Shown: positions 6,773 through 15,300 of the stretch, in pieces
Layout of the letters: every line of letters starts with the position of its first letter
Position numbering within the stretch: position 1 is the first letter of the stretch
Source: JAOUEA01 sp963821935
GTDB taxonomy: Bacteria; Actinomycetota; UBA4738; HRBIN12
Direction: 5' to 3'
NCBI GenBank assembly: GCA_963821935.1
Contig: CAWGFM010000006.1
Location: 1-48,081, forward strand
DNA: 48,081 nt
Notes under the pieces: model-generated
Database searches by the model: none
Told to the model about the DNA's origin: nothing
The model's input: the letters and a program-made list of their open reading frames with translations, nothing else
Made by a program: the position numbers and the translations under genes

Positions 6773-7984
6773 ATGCCGCAGCCCCACGATGACCAAGTCA
6801 CCACCCGGATCCTGGCGCCTCGCAGCACCGCCCAGCGGGTCTCCCGCCGGCTCTTCCTGCAAGGCGGCGCCGTCGCGCTGTTCTCGGGCAGCGTGCTGCT
6901 GGCGGCGTGTGGCTCAGACCCCGAGACCGAGTTCCAGGAGGCCGGCGCAACCGGTGCGACCGCTGGAGTGCCCACCGAGCTGGAGGATCAGCTCAACTTC
7001 TACCACTGGGCGGAGTACGACGACCCCAAGTTGTTCAAGCAGTTCACCAACGACAATGGACCGACGACCAAGATCGACATCTATGCCTCGAACGAAGAGA
7101 TGATCGCCAAGCTCAACGCCGCCCAGGGAACCAGCGGCTACGACATCGTCGTTCCCACCGGGGTGTACATCCCGCAGATGGTCAAGCTCGGCCTGCTCGC
7201 CGAGCTGGATCTGGCGAAGATCCCCAACTTCAAGAACCTGGAGGCCCAGTACACGAACCAGCCCTGGGATCCGAACAACGCCCACTCGGTCTGCAAGGAC
7301 TGGGGTTCGACCGGTTACATGTGGGACAGCACCGTGGTGCCCGGCGACATCGAGACGTGGAACGACTTCATCGCCGCCGCGCAGGGTCCGGCGAGTGGTT
7401 CGACCTCGGTGCTCGACACGCCGGGCAACCTCGCAGGCATCTACTTCTGGGCGAACGGGATCAACTGGACGACCGAGGACCCGGCCGACCTGGATGCGTG
7501 CCAGCAGTTCACCGTCAACGAGCTCGCGCCGCACGTCAAGGCGTTCGACTCCTACCCTGGCATCGCGTTGACCCAGGGCAACTACACCCTGAGTCAGGTC
7601 TGGAACGGTGATGCGCGCCAGGGGTTCATCGATGTCCAGGACACGGAGCCGGACCGCTACAAGTGGGCCCTGGGTGCGCCCAAGACCGAGCTGTGGATGG
7701 ACAACTGGTGCATCCTGGCCGAGGCGAAGAACATCAACGCCGCATATGCCTGGATCAACTTCATCCTGGACCCGGCGATCTCCCTGAAGGACCTGCAGTT
7801 CCACGGGTACAACCCGGGGATCAAAGGGGTCCAGGAGTCCGCAGAAGAGGCCGGCCTCCCCTTCCTCGACATGGTCTTCTTCGACGAGGCACAGGTCGCC
7901 ACCATGGAAGCCGGCGCCGTCAACTCCGCGACGGAGCGACTCGTGCAGATCTGGGACGAGGCCAAGGCGGAGGCGGGGGCGTAG
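6773..7984 (+). CDS. potD: Polyamine-type ABC transporter substrate-binding lipoprotein
   Basis: 403 residues. The N-terminus has a twin-arginine motif (SRRLFLQGG), a hydrophobic stretch and a lipobox (LLAAC), so it is probably exported folded by Tat and lipid-anchored. The mature part matches PotD/PotF proteins: LNFYHWAEYDDPKLFKQF, YDIVVPTGVYIPQMVKLGLL, and the C-terminal AYAWINFILDP. Starts 18 bp after potA with GAAAGAAGGG upstream and is followed after three bases by potB. It should define the transporter's ligand; residues that would prove polyamine binding were not checked against a structure. Confidence 0.9.
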   Translation: MPQPHDDQVTTRILAPRSTAQRVSRRLFLQGGAVALFSGSVLLAACGSDPETEFQEAGATGATAGVPTELEDQLNFYHWAEYDDPKLFKQFTNDNGPTTKIDIYASNEEMIAKLNAAQGTSGYDIVVPTGVYIPQMVKLGLLAELDLAKIPNFKNLEAQYTNQPWDPNNAHSVCKDWGSTGYMWDSTVVPGDIETWNDFIAAAQGPASGSTSVLDTPGNLAGIYFWANGINWTTEDPADLDACQQFTVNELAPHVKAFDSYPGIALTQGNYTLSQVWNGDARQGFIDVQDTEPDRYKWALGAPKTELWMDNWCILAEAKNINAAYAWINFILDPAISLKDLQFHGYNPGIKGVQESAEEAGLPFLDMVFFDEAQVATMEAGAVNSATERLVQIWDEAKAEAGA

Positions 7985-7987
7985 CGG

Positions 7988-8905
7988 TTGAAGGGCCCTC
8001 GGTTCGCGCTCGCGATCCCGGCCTGGATCCTGTTCATCCTGTTCTTCCTGGTGCCGGTTGCATTCATCGCGTACTACTCGCTGGGGTACAAGCCGTTCTT
8101 CCTGACGGGTGAGACCATCGCCACCGACCAGCTCTCGCTCGGGCGGTACGGGGAGGCGCTGTCCGGCACCTTCCTGCAGACGTTCAGGAACACGCTGCAG
8201 ATCTCGATCCTGGGGACCCTGCTGTGCCTCGTGATCGGATTCCCGTTCGCGTACTGGCTCGCGGTGAAGGTGGACCCGAGATGGCGAGGCCTGCTGCTTG
8301 GGTTGGTGATCGTGCCCTTCTGGACGAACTTCTTGGTGCGCACGATCGGATGGCGGATCCTGCTCTCCCCGAACGGTCCGGTGTCCGGCATTCTGCAAGA
8401 CATCGGGCTGATCGGGAGTCCGCTGGACGTGTTGTTCACGAAGTTCGCCGTACAGCTCGGCGTGGTCTACAACTACCTCCCGCTGATGATCCTGCCCCTG
8501 TTCGTGGCGCTGGACCGGCTGGAACCAGCCCTGCGCGAGGCATCCAAGGACCTGGGCGCGGGTAGGTTCAAGACCCTCCGGCAGGTGACCGTCCCACTCG
8601 CCATGCCCGGCATCGTCGCCGGGGGGTTGCTGGTGTTCATCCCCCTGTCCGGCGACTACATCACGGCGCAGGTGCTCGGCGGCGCGAAGGGGAACATGGT
8701 CGGACGCATGGTGGCCGACCAGTTCCTCACGGCCCAGAACTGGGCCCTGGGGTCGGCCATGGCGATGGTCCTGATCGCCATGATCCTGTTGTCGGTCGGC
8801 GTGTTCGCGCTGATCGGCTTGGGCATCAGAGCGATCGTGCGGTCCAACCGGAAGGTCGCACTGGCCGAGGTCCCGGCCGAGGTCCCGGCCGAGGCGCCGG
8901 CATGA
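7988..8905 (+). CDS. potB: Polyamine-type ABC transporter permease, first
   Basis: 305 residues from a TTG at 7988. About six transmembrane helices, beginning FALAIPAWILFILFFLVPVAF. The cytoplasmic EAA-like loop is EASKDLGAGRFKTLRQVTVPLAMPGI, which docks on the ATPase. The C-terminus has a short repeat (EVPAEVPAEAPA) lying in the overlap region with potC. Its last four bases (ATGA) contain the potC start. Forms the channel with PotC. Confidence 0.9.
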   Translation: MKGPRFALAIPAWILFILFFLVPVAFIAYYSLGYKPFFLTGETIATDQLSLGRYGEALSGTFLQTFRNTLQISILGTLLCLVIGFPFAYWLAVKVDPRWRGLLLGLVIVPFWTNFLVRTIGWRILLSPNGPVSGILQDIGLIGSPLDVLFTKFAVQLGVVYNYLPLMILPLFVALDRLEPALREASKDLGAGRFKTLRQVTVPLAMPGIVAGGLLVFIPLSGDYITAQVLGGAKGNMVGRMVADQFLTAQNWALGSAMAMVLIAMILLSVGVFALIGLGIRAIVRSNRKVALAEVPAEVPAEAPA

Positions 8906-9810
8906 GCGCCGAGGCGACGGTCGAGCGGGTCGAGACGCGGACCCGTGCCGAACCGATCAAGCCTAAGCGCGACGTGGTGGGACTCCTGCTCACGGTCTGG
9001 GGCGTGCTGGTCTACATCTTCCTGTTCCTGCCCATCCTCATCATCGTGATCTACTCGTTCAACAGCGGCCGGGCGCTGGAAGCCTGGGACGGACTGGGCA
9101 CCGAGTGGTACCGCACGCTGCCGGACAACCCCGTGATCCGGAGCGCGATCAGCACGTCGCTGAAGGTCGCCGTGGGCTCCGCCGTGATCGCGACCATCCT
9201 GGGCGCGCTTGCGGGGATCGCGCTGGCACGCCGGCCGGGCAAGTGGGTGATCCTGTTCATGGTGTTCGTGTTCCTGGTGCTCGTCACGCCCGAGATCGTC
9301 GATGCGATCGCCCTGCTGATCTGGTACGTGCGCATCAAGGGTCCGTTCGGACCCGGGAACGAGCTGGTCAACTACGGACTGGTCCGATTGTGGGTGGGCC
9401 ATGCGTTGTTCTCGACCGCGGTCGTGACGTTGATCGTTCGTGCGCGCCTCGCCGGGCTGGACGAGTCGCTCGAGGAGGCGGCGGCCGACCTGTACGCGAC
9501 CCCGTGGAAACGGTTCAAGCAGATCACGTTGCCCCTGATGATGCCGGCCGTGCTGGCGGGCGGACTCCTTGCCTTCAGCCTGTCGCTCGACAACACGATC
9601 ATCTCCACGTTCGTGAGCGTGGCCGGGGCCTCGCCATGGCCCGTATACGTCTTCAGTGCCCTCCGCAGCCTGTTGCGCCCCGAGATCGCCGCGGTCTCCA
9701 CCCTGATGCTGCTGCTGACGTTGGTCGCACTCGGCCTGGTGGCGCTCGTGCTCAAACGCAGCGGTGACTCGGCCGAGGACGTCGCGAAGACCATCACCGC
9801 CACCGGGTAG
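8902..9810 (+). CDS. potC: Polyamine-type ABC transporter permease, second
   Basis: 302 residues, starting in the ATGA overlap with potB. Inner-membrane protein with about six helices (LLTVWGVLVYIFLFLPILIIVIYSF near the start). EAA-like loop EEAAADLYATPWKRFKQITLPLMMPAV. LDNTIISTFV after the loop is typical of PotC. It is followed immediately, with no gap, by the urease gamma/beta gene, which ties transport and hydrolase into one transcript. Confidence 0.9.
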   Translation: MSAEATVERVETRTRAEPIKPKRDVVGLLLTVWGVLVYIFLFLPILIIVIYSFNSGRALEAWDGLGTEWYRTLPDNPVIRSAISTSLKVAVGSAVIATILGALAGIALARRPGKWVILFMVFVFLVLVTPEIVDAIALLIWYVRIKGPFGPGNELVNYGLVRLWVGHALFSTAVVTLIVRARLAGLDESLEEAAADLYATPWKRFKQITLPLMMPAVLAGGLLAFSLSLDNTIISTFVSVAGASPWPVYVFSALRSLLRPEIAAVSTLMLLLTLVALGLVALVLKRSGDSAEDVAKTITATG

Positions 9811-10392
9811 ATGCACCTGAACCCCACCGAGGACGACCGCCTCCGCGTGTTCGTGCTGGCCCAGCTCGCGCGAGCCACCCGGGAACGTGGGCTCCCCTTG
9901 AACGCACCGGAGGCGACCGCGCTGGTGTGCGACGAGATGCACATGGCAGCGCGCACGGGCGCCGGCTTCGACGAGGTGATGGATGCGGGGCTCGCCGCCG
10001 CGGCGGCGAGCCCGGTCCTGGACGGCGTGACCGATCTGGTGCCCGAGATCCGCGTCGAGGTGCTGTTGGATGAGGGCACGCGTCTGATGGTCCTGCGGCA
10101 GCCGTTCGGCCGTCCGGTGCCGGACGGTCCCGGCAGCGTGCGGTTCGCCGACGGAGACGTCGCCCTCGTTCCCGATCGTGAACGGCGTCGCGTCTCGGTG
10201 ACCAACTCCGGACGCCGGCCGGTCCGGGTCTCGTCGCACTACCCGTTCTGGCAGGTGAATCCGTCACTCACGTTCGATCGGGAGCAGGCGGAAGGGTTCC
10301 GACTGGACCTGCCGGCGGGCGATTCGGTGCGCTGGGCTCCCGGCGAGACGCGCGACATCGATCTGGTGGCCTATGGGGGCGCGTCCCGCTGA
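9811..10392 (+). CDS. ureAB: Urease-like fused gamma/beta subunit
   Basis: 193 residues. The N-terminal ~95 residues are UreA-like (MHLNPTEDDRLRVFVLAQLA, LPLNAPEATALVCDEMHMAARTG). The remainder is UreB-like (VSVTNSGRRPVRVSSHYPFWQVNPSL, RLDLPAGDSVRWAPGETRDIDLV). Fused gamma/beta subunits are known in some actinobacteria and elsewhere. The ATG directly follows the potC stop, and the gene's TGA overlaps the alpha-subunit start in ATGA-like fashion (shared base at 10392). Family identity is clear; whether the complex hydrolyses urea is open, given the divergent alpha chain and missing accessory genes. Confidence 0.88.
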   Translation: MHLNPTEDDRLRVFVLAQLARATRERGLPLNAPEATALVCDEMHMAARTGAGFDEVMDAGLAAAAASPVLDGVTDLVPEIRVEVLLDEGTRLMVLRQPFGRPVPDGPGSVRFADGDVALVPDRERRRVSVTNSGRRPVRVSSHYPFWQVNPSLTFDREQAEGFRLDLPAGDSVRWAPGETRDIDLVAYGGASR

Positions 10393-12125
10393 TGCCCGGG
10401 TCCATCAGCCGCGAGGAGCATGCCCGGCGGCACGGCCCCACCACCGGCGATCGCATGCGTCTTGGGGACACCGACCTGTGGGTCCGCGTCGAGCAGGACC
10501 TGACCGAGCCAGCGGACCAGGCGCTGTGGGGGTATGCCAAGAACCTGCGCTCGCGCATGACCCAGCACGACACGGCCTCGGCTGCGAGCGAGCTGGACGC
10601 CGTCGTCGCCAGCGCCATCGTGATCGACCCCTTGCTGGGCGTGGTGAAGGCCGACCTCGGCATCAAGGACGGTCGTGTGGTGGGCGTGGGCCGGGCGGGC
10701 AATCCCGACATCACCGACGGTGTCGACCTGACGATCGGGCCGTCCACCTGGCCCATCCCGTGCCACGGGTTGATCGCGACGCCGGGGGGGATCGACAGCC
10801 ACGTGCATCTGCTCTCACCTCGGCTCGTCCCCGTCGCCCTGTCCGCCGGAATCACCACGTTGATCACGGCGGGGTTCGAAGAACCGGTGTCCCGCATGCA
10901 CCGGACGTTGGAGGCCTTCGAGCACCTACCGGTGAACGTGGGCCTGCAGGCCAGCGCCCGTGCCGACCGGCGCGCTCCCCTGGACGCCCTGATCGAGGGC
11001 GGCTCGGTCGGTTTGAAGATCCATGAGGATTGGGGCGCGTATCCGGAGATCGTCGACGCCACCCTGGCGGTCGCCCACGATCACGACATCGCGGTGTGCC
11101 TGCACACCGACGGCCTCAACGAATCGACGGAGCTCGAAGGCACGGTCTCCGCAATCGATGGCCGCACGATCCATGCCTATCACGTGGAAGGAACGGGTGG
11201 CGGTCACATCCCGGACCTGCTGGGTCTGGTCCGGGAGGCCAACGTGCTCTGCTCGTCCACCACACCCAGCCTGCCGTGGGGACCGGCGGCAGCCGCCGAA
11301 GCGCTCGACATGATCATGATCGTGCACGAGCAGAACCCGGCCGTGGCCGAAGATGTGGCCGCGGCACGCGAGCGCATCCGCGGGCCATCCATGGCGGCCG
11401 AGGGTCCGTTGCATGAACTGGGCGCGATCTCGATCGTGAACTCGGACTCCCAGGGCATGGGCCGCATCGGCGAGACGATCCGGCGAACCTGGCAGCTCGC
11501 CCACGCGATGAAGGGCTGGCGCTCGTCCGAGCCCGGCGCCGGCCGGCCGGAGGCCCCCGCGACGCGCAGGCTGCGGCCGCGCCCCGATGCCCCGCGGACC
11601 CCCGACGACAACGAACGCGTCCTCCGCTACATGGCCAAGTACACGAGCGAGCCGGCGATCGTCCACGGCATCGCGGACGAGGTCGGGTCCGTCGCGCCAG
11701 GACATGCCGCCGATCTGGTCCTGTGGGAACCGGCGCTGTTCGGCGTGAGGCCGGCCATGGTCATCAAGGGCGGCGTGGTGGCCTGGAGCGCCATGGGCGC
11801 AGGCAACGCCAGCGTGCACGGCGCCGAGCCCACCCGGTACGGTCCGGATTGGGGCGCCATGGGTGCCGCCGCCGCGCCCCTGTCCACGACCTTCGCGTCC
11901 CAGGCGGCAGTGGACGCGGGGCTCGGCGCCGTGCTGGAGACGCGCCGACGACTGGTCGCGGTTCGCGGCACGAGGGGGCTCACCAGAGCCGACATGGTCG
12001 CCAACAGCGCCGTGCCGGCCGTCGACGTCTCCCCCGAGGACGGTTCCGTGGACCTGGACGGTCGCCCGCTGCGATGCGAACCTGTTCCCACGGTGCCGCT
12101 GTCACGGCGCTACCTGTTGGCGTAG
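10392..12125 (+). CDS. ureC: Divergent urease-like alpha subunit (nickel amidohydrolase)
   Basis: 577 residues. All nickel ligands of urease alpha can be aligned: H137 and H139 (GGIDSHVHL), K209 and H211 (GLKIHEDWGA; the lysine normally carbamylated), H238 (CLHTDGLNE), H264 (HVEGTGGGH) and D352 (NSDSQGMGR). Spacing from K209 to D352 equals that of Klebsiella UreC. The catalytic flap histidine is kept (H312), but the adjacent cysteine (C319 in Klebsiella) is V311 and the next residue is E313, so the usual CHH reads VHE. An arginine- and proline-rich insert follows LAHAMKG. No ureDEFG genes lie in the window. Transcribed with potADBC, it may act on an imported amine-like or urea-like compound. 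Its 3' end overlaps the convergent amidohydrolase by 16 bp. Confidence 0.85.
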   Translation: MPGSISREEHARRHGPTTGDRMRLGDTDLWVRVEQDLTEPADQALWGYAKNLRSRMTQHDTASAASELDAVVASAIVIDPLLGVVKADLGIKDGRVVGVGRAGNPDITDGVDLTIGPSTWPIPCHGLIATPGGIDSHVHLLSPRLVPVALSAGITTLITAGFEEPVSRMHRTLEAFEHLPVNVGLQASARADRRAPLDALIEGGSVGLKIHEDWGAYPEIVDATLAVAHDHDIAVCLHTDGLNESTELEGTVSAIDGRTIHAYHVEGTGGGHIPDLLGLVREANVLCSSTTPSLPWGPAAAAEALDMIMIVHEQNPAVAEDVAAARERIRGPSMAAEGPLHELGAISIVNSDSQGMGRIGETIRRTWQLAHAMKGWRSSEPGAGRPEAPATRRLRPRPDAPRTPDDNERVLRYMAKYTSEPAIVHGIADEVGSVAPGHAADLVLWEPALFGVRPAMVIKGGVVAWSAMGAGNASVHGAEPTRYGPDWGAMGAAAAPLSTTFASQAAVDAGLGAVLETRRRLVAVRGTRGLTRADMVANSAVPAVDVSPEDGSVDLDGRPLRCEPVPTVPLSRRYLLA

Positions 12126-13772
12126 ACGCTTCGTTCGTCCGTCGACGCATCGAAGACGATCCGACCTGCCGCCATCGTCATCTCCACCCGCGTCTCGCCG
12201 ATCGGCCCGCGCGTTCTGTCGAACGGGTTCCGGTCCAGCACCGCCAGATCGGCCCGTGTGCCCGGTGCGAGCGAGCCTGCGTCGTCGTCATGGTTGATCC
12301 ATGCCGTGCCGGTGGTGTAGGCGGCCATGCCGGCGGCGAGGTCGATGCGCTGCCCGGCGTCCAGCGGCGGGGAATCGGGGTCGCCCGGCGTCTGCCGGGT
12401 GACCGCCACCTCCAAGGCCTGCCACGGGTCCGGCGTCGACACCGGCCAGTCGCTGCCGAACGCCATCACCGCGCCGCTGGCGCGGATGTCGCCGATCGGG
12501 AACAGACGCGCCGCGCGATCGGGGCCTACCCGCGGCACGCAGAGCACCTCGATGGCCGGGTCGGGCTGCGCCCAGAACGGTTGCAGGTTGGCGGCGACCC
12601 CCAGAGGACGCAAACGTGGCAGGTCGGCCGGGTCGGGAAGCTGGATGTGCGCCATGTGGTGGCGGGCGTCGTTCGGGCCGTTGACGTTCCGTGCAGCTTC
12701 CACCGCGTCGAGGCCCGTTCGGATCGCCCGGTCCCCCAACGCATGTTGATGCACCTGGAAGCCGTGCGCGTCCAAGGCCGTGAACGCCTCCGTGAGCAAC
12801 TCGGGATCGATGAACTGCAGGCCCATACCGTGCCGGTCGCCGAAGGCTCCCTCATAGGGATCGAGCATGGAGCCCGTGCAGCTCTCGGGACAGCCATCGA
12901 GCATCATCTTGATGGTCGTGGCGTGCACGTTGCCACCGGTGGCACGTTCGCGTTGCTCGACGAACCCATCCACCTGCTCCAGGCCGCCGTGACGGTCCCA
13001 CCACATGGCCGTGACCACCCGCATCGTGAGGTCGCCGTCGTCGTTCAGGGAGCGATAGGCCTCGAGCAGTCGCGGCTCGACCCACGCGTCCTGCCACCCC
13101 GTGATGCCCAGGGCGTGGAGCTCACGCTGCGCCCGACGGAGGTAGGCCTTCCACTGGTCGAGGCTGGGGGCGGCCACGACCTCGCGGAGCATCGTGTAGG
13201 CGGCACCCTCCTGCAGGCATCCGGTGGGCGACCCGTCGTCGTCGCGCACGACGTACCCGTCCCAGGGGTCGGGCGAGGCGGCCGTGATGCCGGCCACGTC
13301 CATGGCGCGGGAGTTGACCCACGCGCCGTGCACGTCGTTGTTCAGCAGGAAGACGGGCCGGTCGGGAACGATCGCGTCGAGATCCTCCTTGCGGGGGCCG
13401 TTCGTAGCGGCGAACATGGAGCTCGACCACCCCCCGCCCACGATCCAATCGAGCCCCGGGTTCGCGTCGGCGACGGCCAGGATCCGAGCCAGATACTCGT
13501 CCTTGGTTTGGAGATCGTCGAGGTTCACGTTGAGCAGGTTGCGGGCCCCGAATGCGGCATGAACATGAGAATCCTGGAACCCGGGCACGACCGTCGCGCC
13601 GCCCAGCGACATCACCTCGGTGCTCGGCCCCCGCAGTTCGCGCACATCGTCGTCCGCTGCCCACCGCCACGACGCGGTCGCCCCGGATCGCGAGCGCACG
13701 TGCCCACCGGCGCGCGGCATCGCCGCACCAGATGTCGGCGTCGGCCACGATGAGGTCCGCGGGTTGAGGCAT
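12110..13772 (-). CDS. YtcJ-like metal-dependent amidohydrolase, apparent frameshift near N-terminus
   Basis: The first part reads MPQPADLIVADADIWCGDAA through AIRGDRVVAVGS (13772 to about 13660) in one frame. From about 13660 the protein continues in another frame with DDDVRELRGPSTEV and the metal-binding VPGFQDSHVH, then FGSDWPVSTPDPWQALEVAV and a C-terminal GTRADLAVLDRNPF segment, all typical of amidohydrolase family 3 (YtcJ). Only about one base separates the frames, in GCAGCGGACGACGAT, so this is a single indel, natural or an assembly error. A start at 13820 is also possible. Joined length is about 550 residues. Substrate unknown. It runs convergently into the urease-like gene and is not part of that operon. 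Confidence 0.8.
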
Positions 13773-13868
13773 GTCCGCGGGACCGTACCCGGCCACGATC
13801 TGCACGGTCAACGTCGGCATGCAGGATCCGAGAGGATGGTGACGACGCCGAACGAAGAGGAGCACGCG

Positions 13869-14267
13869 ATGGAGAAGCAGACCTCGGTGGGGAGCGGGCC
13901 GGTCGGGGCGGTGTCGGGTGGAACCGTGAACGTTCGCAACGCGGCGGTTGGCGCGATCGCCGCACGCGATGTCGCACTCACCAACGGTGGTGCGGGAGCG
14001 ATCGCCGCGGCGGGTGACGTGCACATCACCAACGGTGGCTCCGGTCCCATGGCGGTGGCCGGGGACGTGTCGATCATGAACGGAGGCGCACAGACGATCG
14101 CCGCGCTGGGAGGCGCGACGCTGCAGGAACGCAGCTTCGTGGCGTTCGTGCTGGCACCGAAGGTGACGATCGAGGACGGAGCCCGGGTACTGATCACGCC
14201 GCGAGCCGCGGCAGCCGGCGCCGCGATCGCGATCGCCGTGGGGCTGCTGCTCAGGCGAGGTCGCTAG
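13869..14267 (+). CDS. Small beta-helix repeat protein with C-terminal membrane anchor
   Basis: 132 residues; GAAGAGGAG lies seven bases before the ATG at 13869 (an upstream in-frame ATG exists at 13836). The core is four imperfect ~16-residue repeats with the pattern TNGGxGxIAxAGDVxI, which should stack as a small beta-helix like bactofilin-type proteins. The end (AAAAGAAIAIAVGLLLRRGR) is a single membrane helix with a positive tail, so the repeats probably face one side of the membrane as a tail-anchored protein. Its stop shares the palindromic CTAG with the stop of the convergent gene, which also has a beta-helix-like domain. I do not recognise a named family. Confidence 0.65.
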   Translation: MEKQTSVGSGPVGAVSGGTVNVRNAAVGAIAARDVALTNGGAGAIAAAGDVHITNGGSGPMAVAGDVSIMNGGAQTIAALGGATLQERSFVAFVLAPKVTIEDGARVLITPRAAAAGAAIAIAVGLLLRRGR

Positions 14268-15238
14268 GTGGCTCGGTGCCGCCCGCCGGTGCCGCGGGCG
14301 CGCCAGGATGCCACGAGCATGGCTCCGGTTCCGAAGACGCCCGCCAAGGCCCACGCCGCGAGGTTGAGGTAGGGCACGAGGCTGACCGCGAGGGCGATCG
14401 CCCACCCAGCGCCGAACGCCAGCCATCGGGAACGCGGGTCGTGCACCAGTGCCCGTCCCACCGACCAGACGGCCCACGTCGCTCCCACCAGGAAGAGCAT
14501 CGCCAAGGCCAGGAGCATCGCGAGCCCGACGGGCAGGGCCACCAGTGTCACCGACAGAGCCACCGCCAACAGCGGAAGCACGATCGCCGAAACCACTCCC
14601 CACGCGAACGAGGTGAGCGGCGCGGAATGGGCGGCGGTGGCGACCCGGTCGGCGCCGCGGGGCACCAGGAGGAGCAGCGCGAGCCCCACCAGCAGCACGG
14701 AACAGGCGATGGCGATCGGGCCGAGCAGATCGCCGAGCACCGAGAGCGATCCTCGCGGGGTGAACGCCACCGATTCCCGGACGTCGCCGGCGATCGTGGC
14801 GCCGTCGTCGACGCGAACCGACTGGCCGCCGAGCACGTCGCCACCGACCGAGGCCGATCGCGTGATGTGCACCGAGCCGTTGAGCGCGATGACCGAGCCA
14901 CTCACCTGGCCCGAGACCGTGGCCGGCCCGTCGAGGACGACCACGTCGCCGAAGGCCACGCCTAGGACGACCGCCCGCCCGTGGAACACGACGATCTCCC
15001 CGGCCGCCTGTCCACGGGGGACGAACGCCGTGCCCGAGAGCACCACCACGTCCTGCGCGTCGTCCACCGACGGGCCGGGTTCAGGAGCCGAGGTCGCTCC
15101 CCCGGGCGTGGTCGTCTGCGCCCCTGCCACGCTGGCGGTGGAGAGCAGCACTCCCGCCAGCAGGATCACGAGGCCCCACCGGACCTCGCGCCGGGGGTGG
15201 GCCGCGAACCGCTGGTTCCTGGGGGGCCTGGTGGACAT
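14264..15238 (-). CDS. Polymer-forming (bactofilin-like) domain membrane protein
   Basis: 324 residues from the ATG at 15238. It begins with a signal or anchor segment (WGLVILLAGVLLSTASVAGAQ). About 130 residues follow with valine/glycine beta-helix repeats: VVVLSGTAFVPRGQAAGEIVVFHG, GDVVVLDGPATVSGQVSGSVIALNG, VGGDVLGGQSVRVDDGATIAGDV. The C-terminal half has four to five hydrophobic helices (IACSVLLVGLALLLLVP and later). This layout, a polymer-forming repeat outside followed by membrane helices, is common in actinobacterial envelope proteins of unknown function. The gene stops in the same CTAG as its convergent neighbour. Confidence 0.7.
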   Translation of the reverse strand: MSTRPPRNQRFAAHPRREVRWGLVILLAGVLLSTASVAGAQTTTPGGATSAPEPGPSVDDAQDVVVLSGTAFVPRGQAAGEIVVFHGRAVVLGVAFGDVVVLDGPATVSGQVSGSVIALNGSVHITRSASVGGDVLGGQSVRVDDGATIAGDVRESVAFTPRGSLSVLGDLLGPIAIACSVLLVGLALLLLVPRGADRVATAAHSAPLTSFAWGVVSAIVLPLLAVALSVTLVALPVGLAMLLALAMLFLVGATWAVWSVGRALVHDPRSRWLAFGAGWAIALAVSLVPYLNLAAWALAGVFGTGAMLVASWRARGTGGRHRAT

Positions 15239-15300
15239 CGGGGCGAATCCTACCCTCGCGACCCGGGCGATCCGCGCTCGTCGGAGGGAGCCGGTACGGT

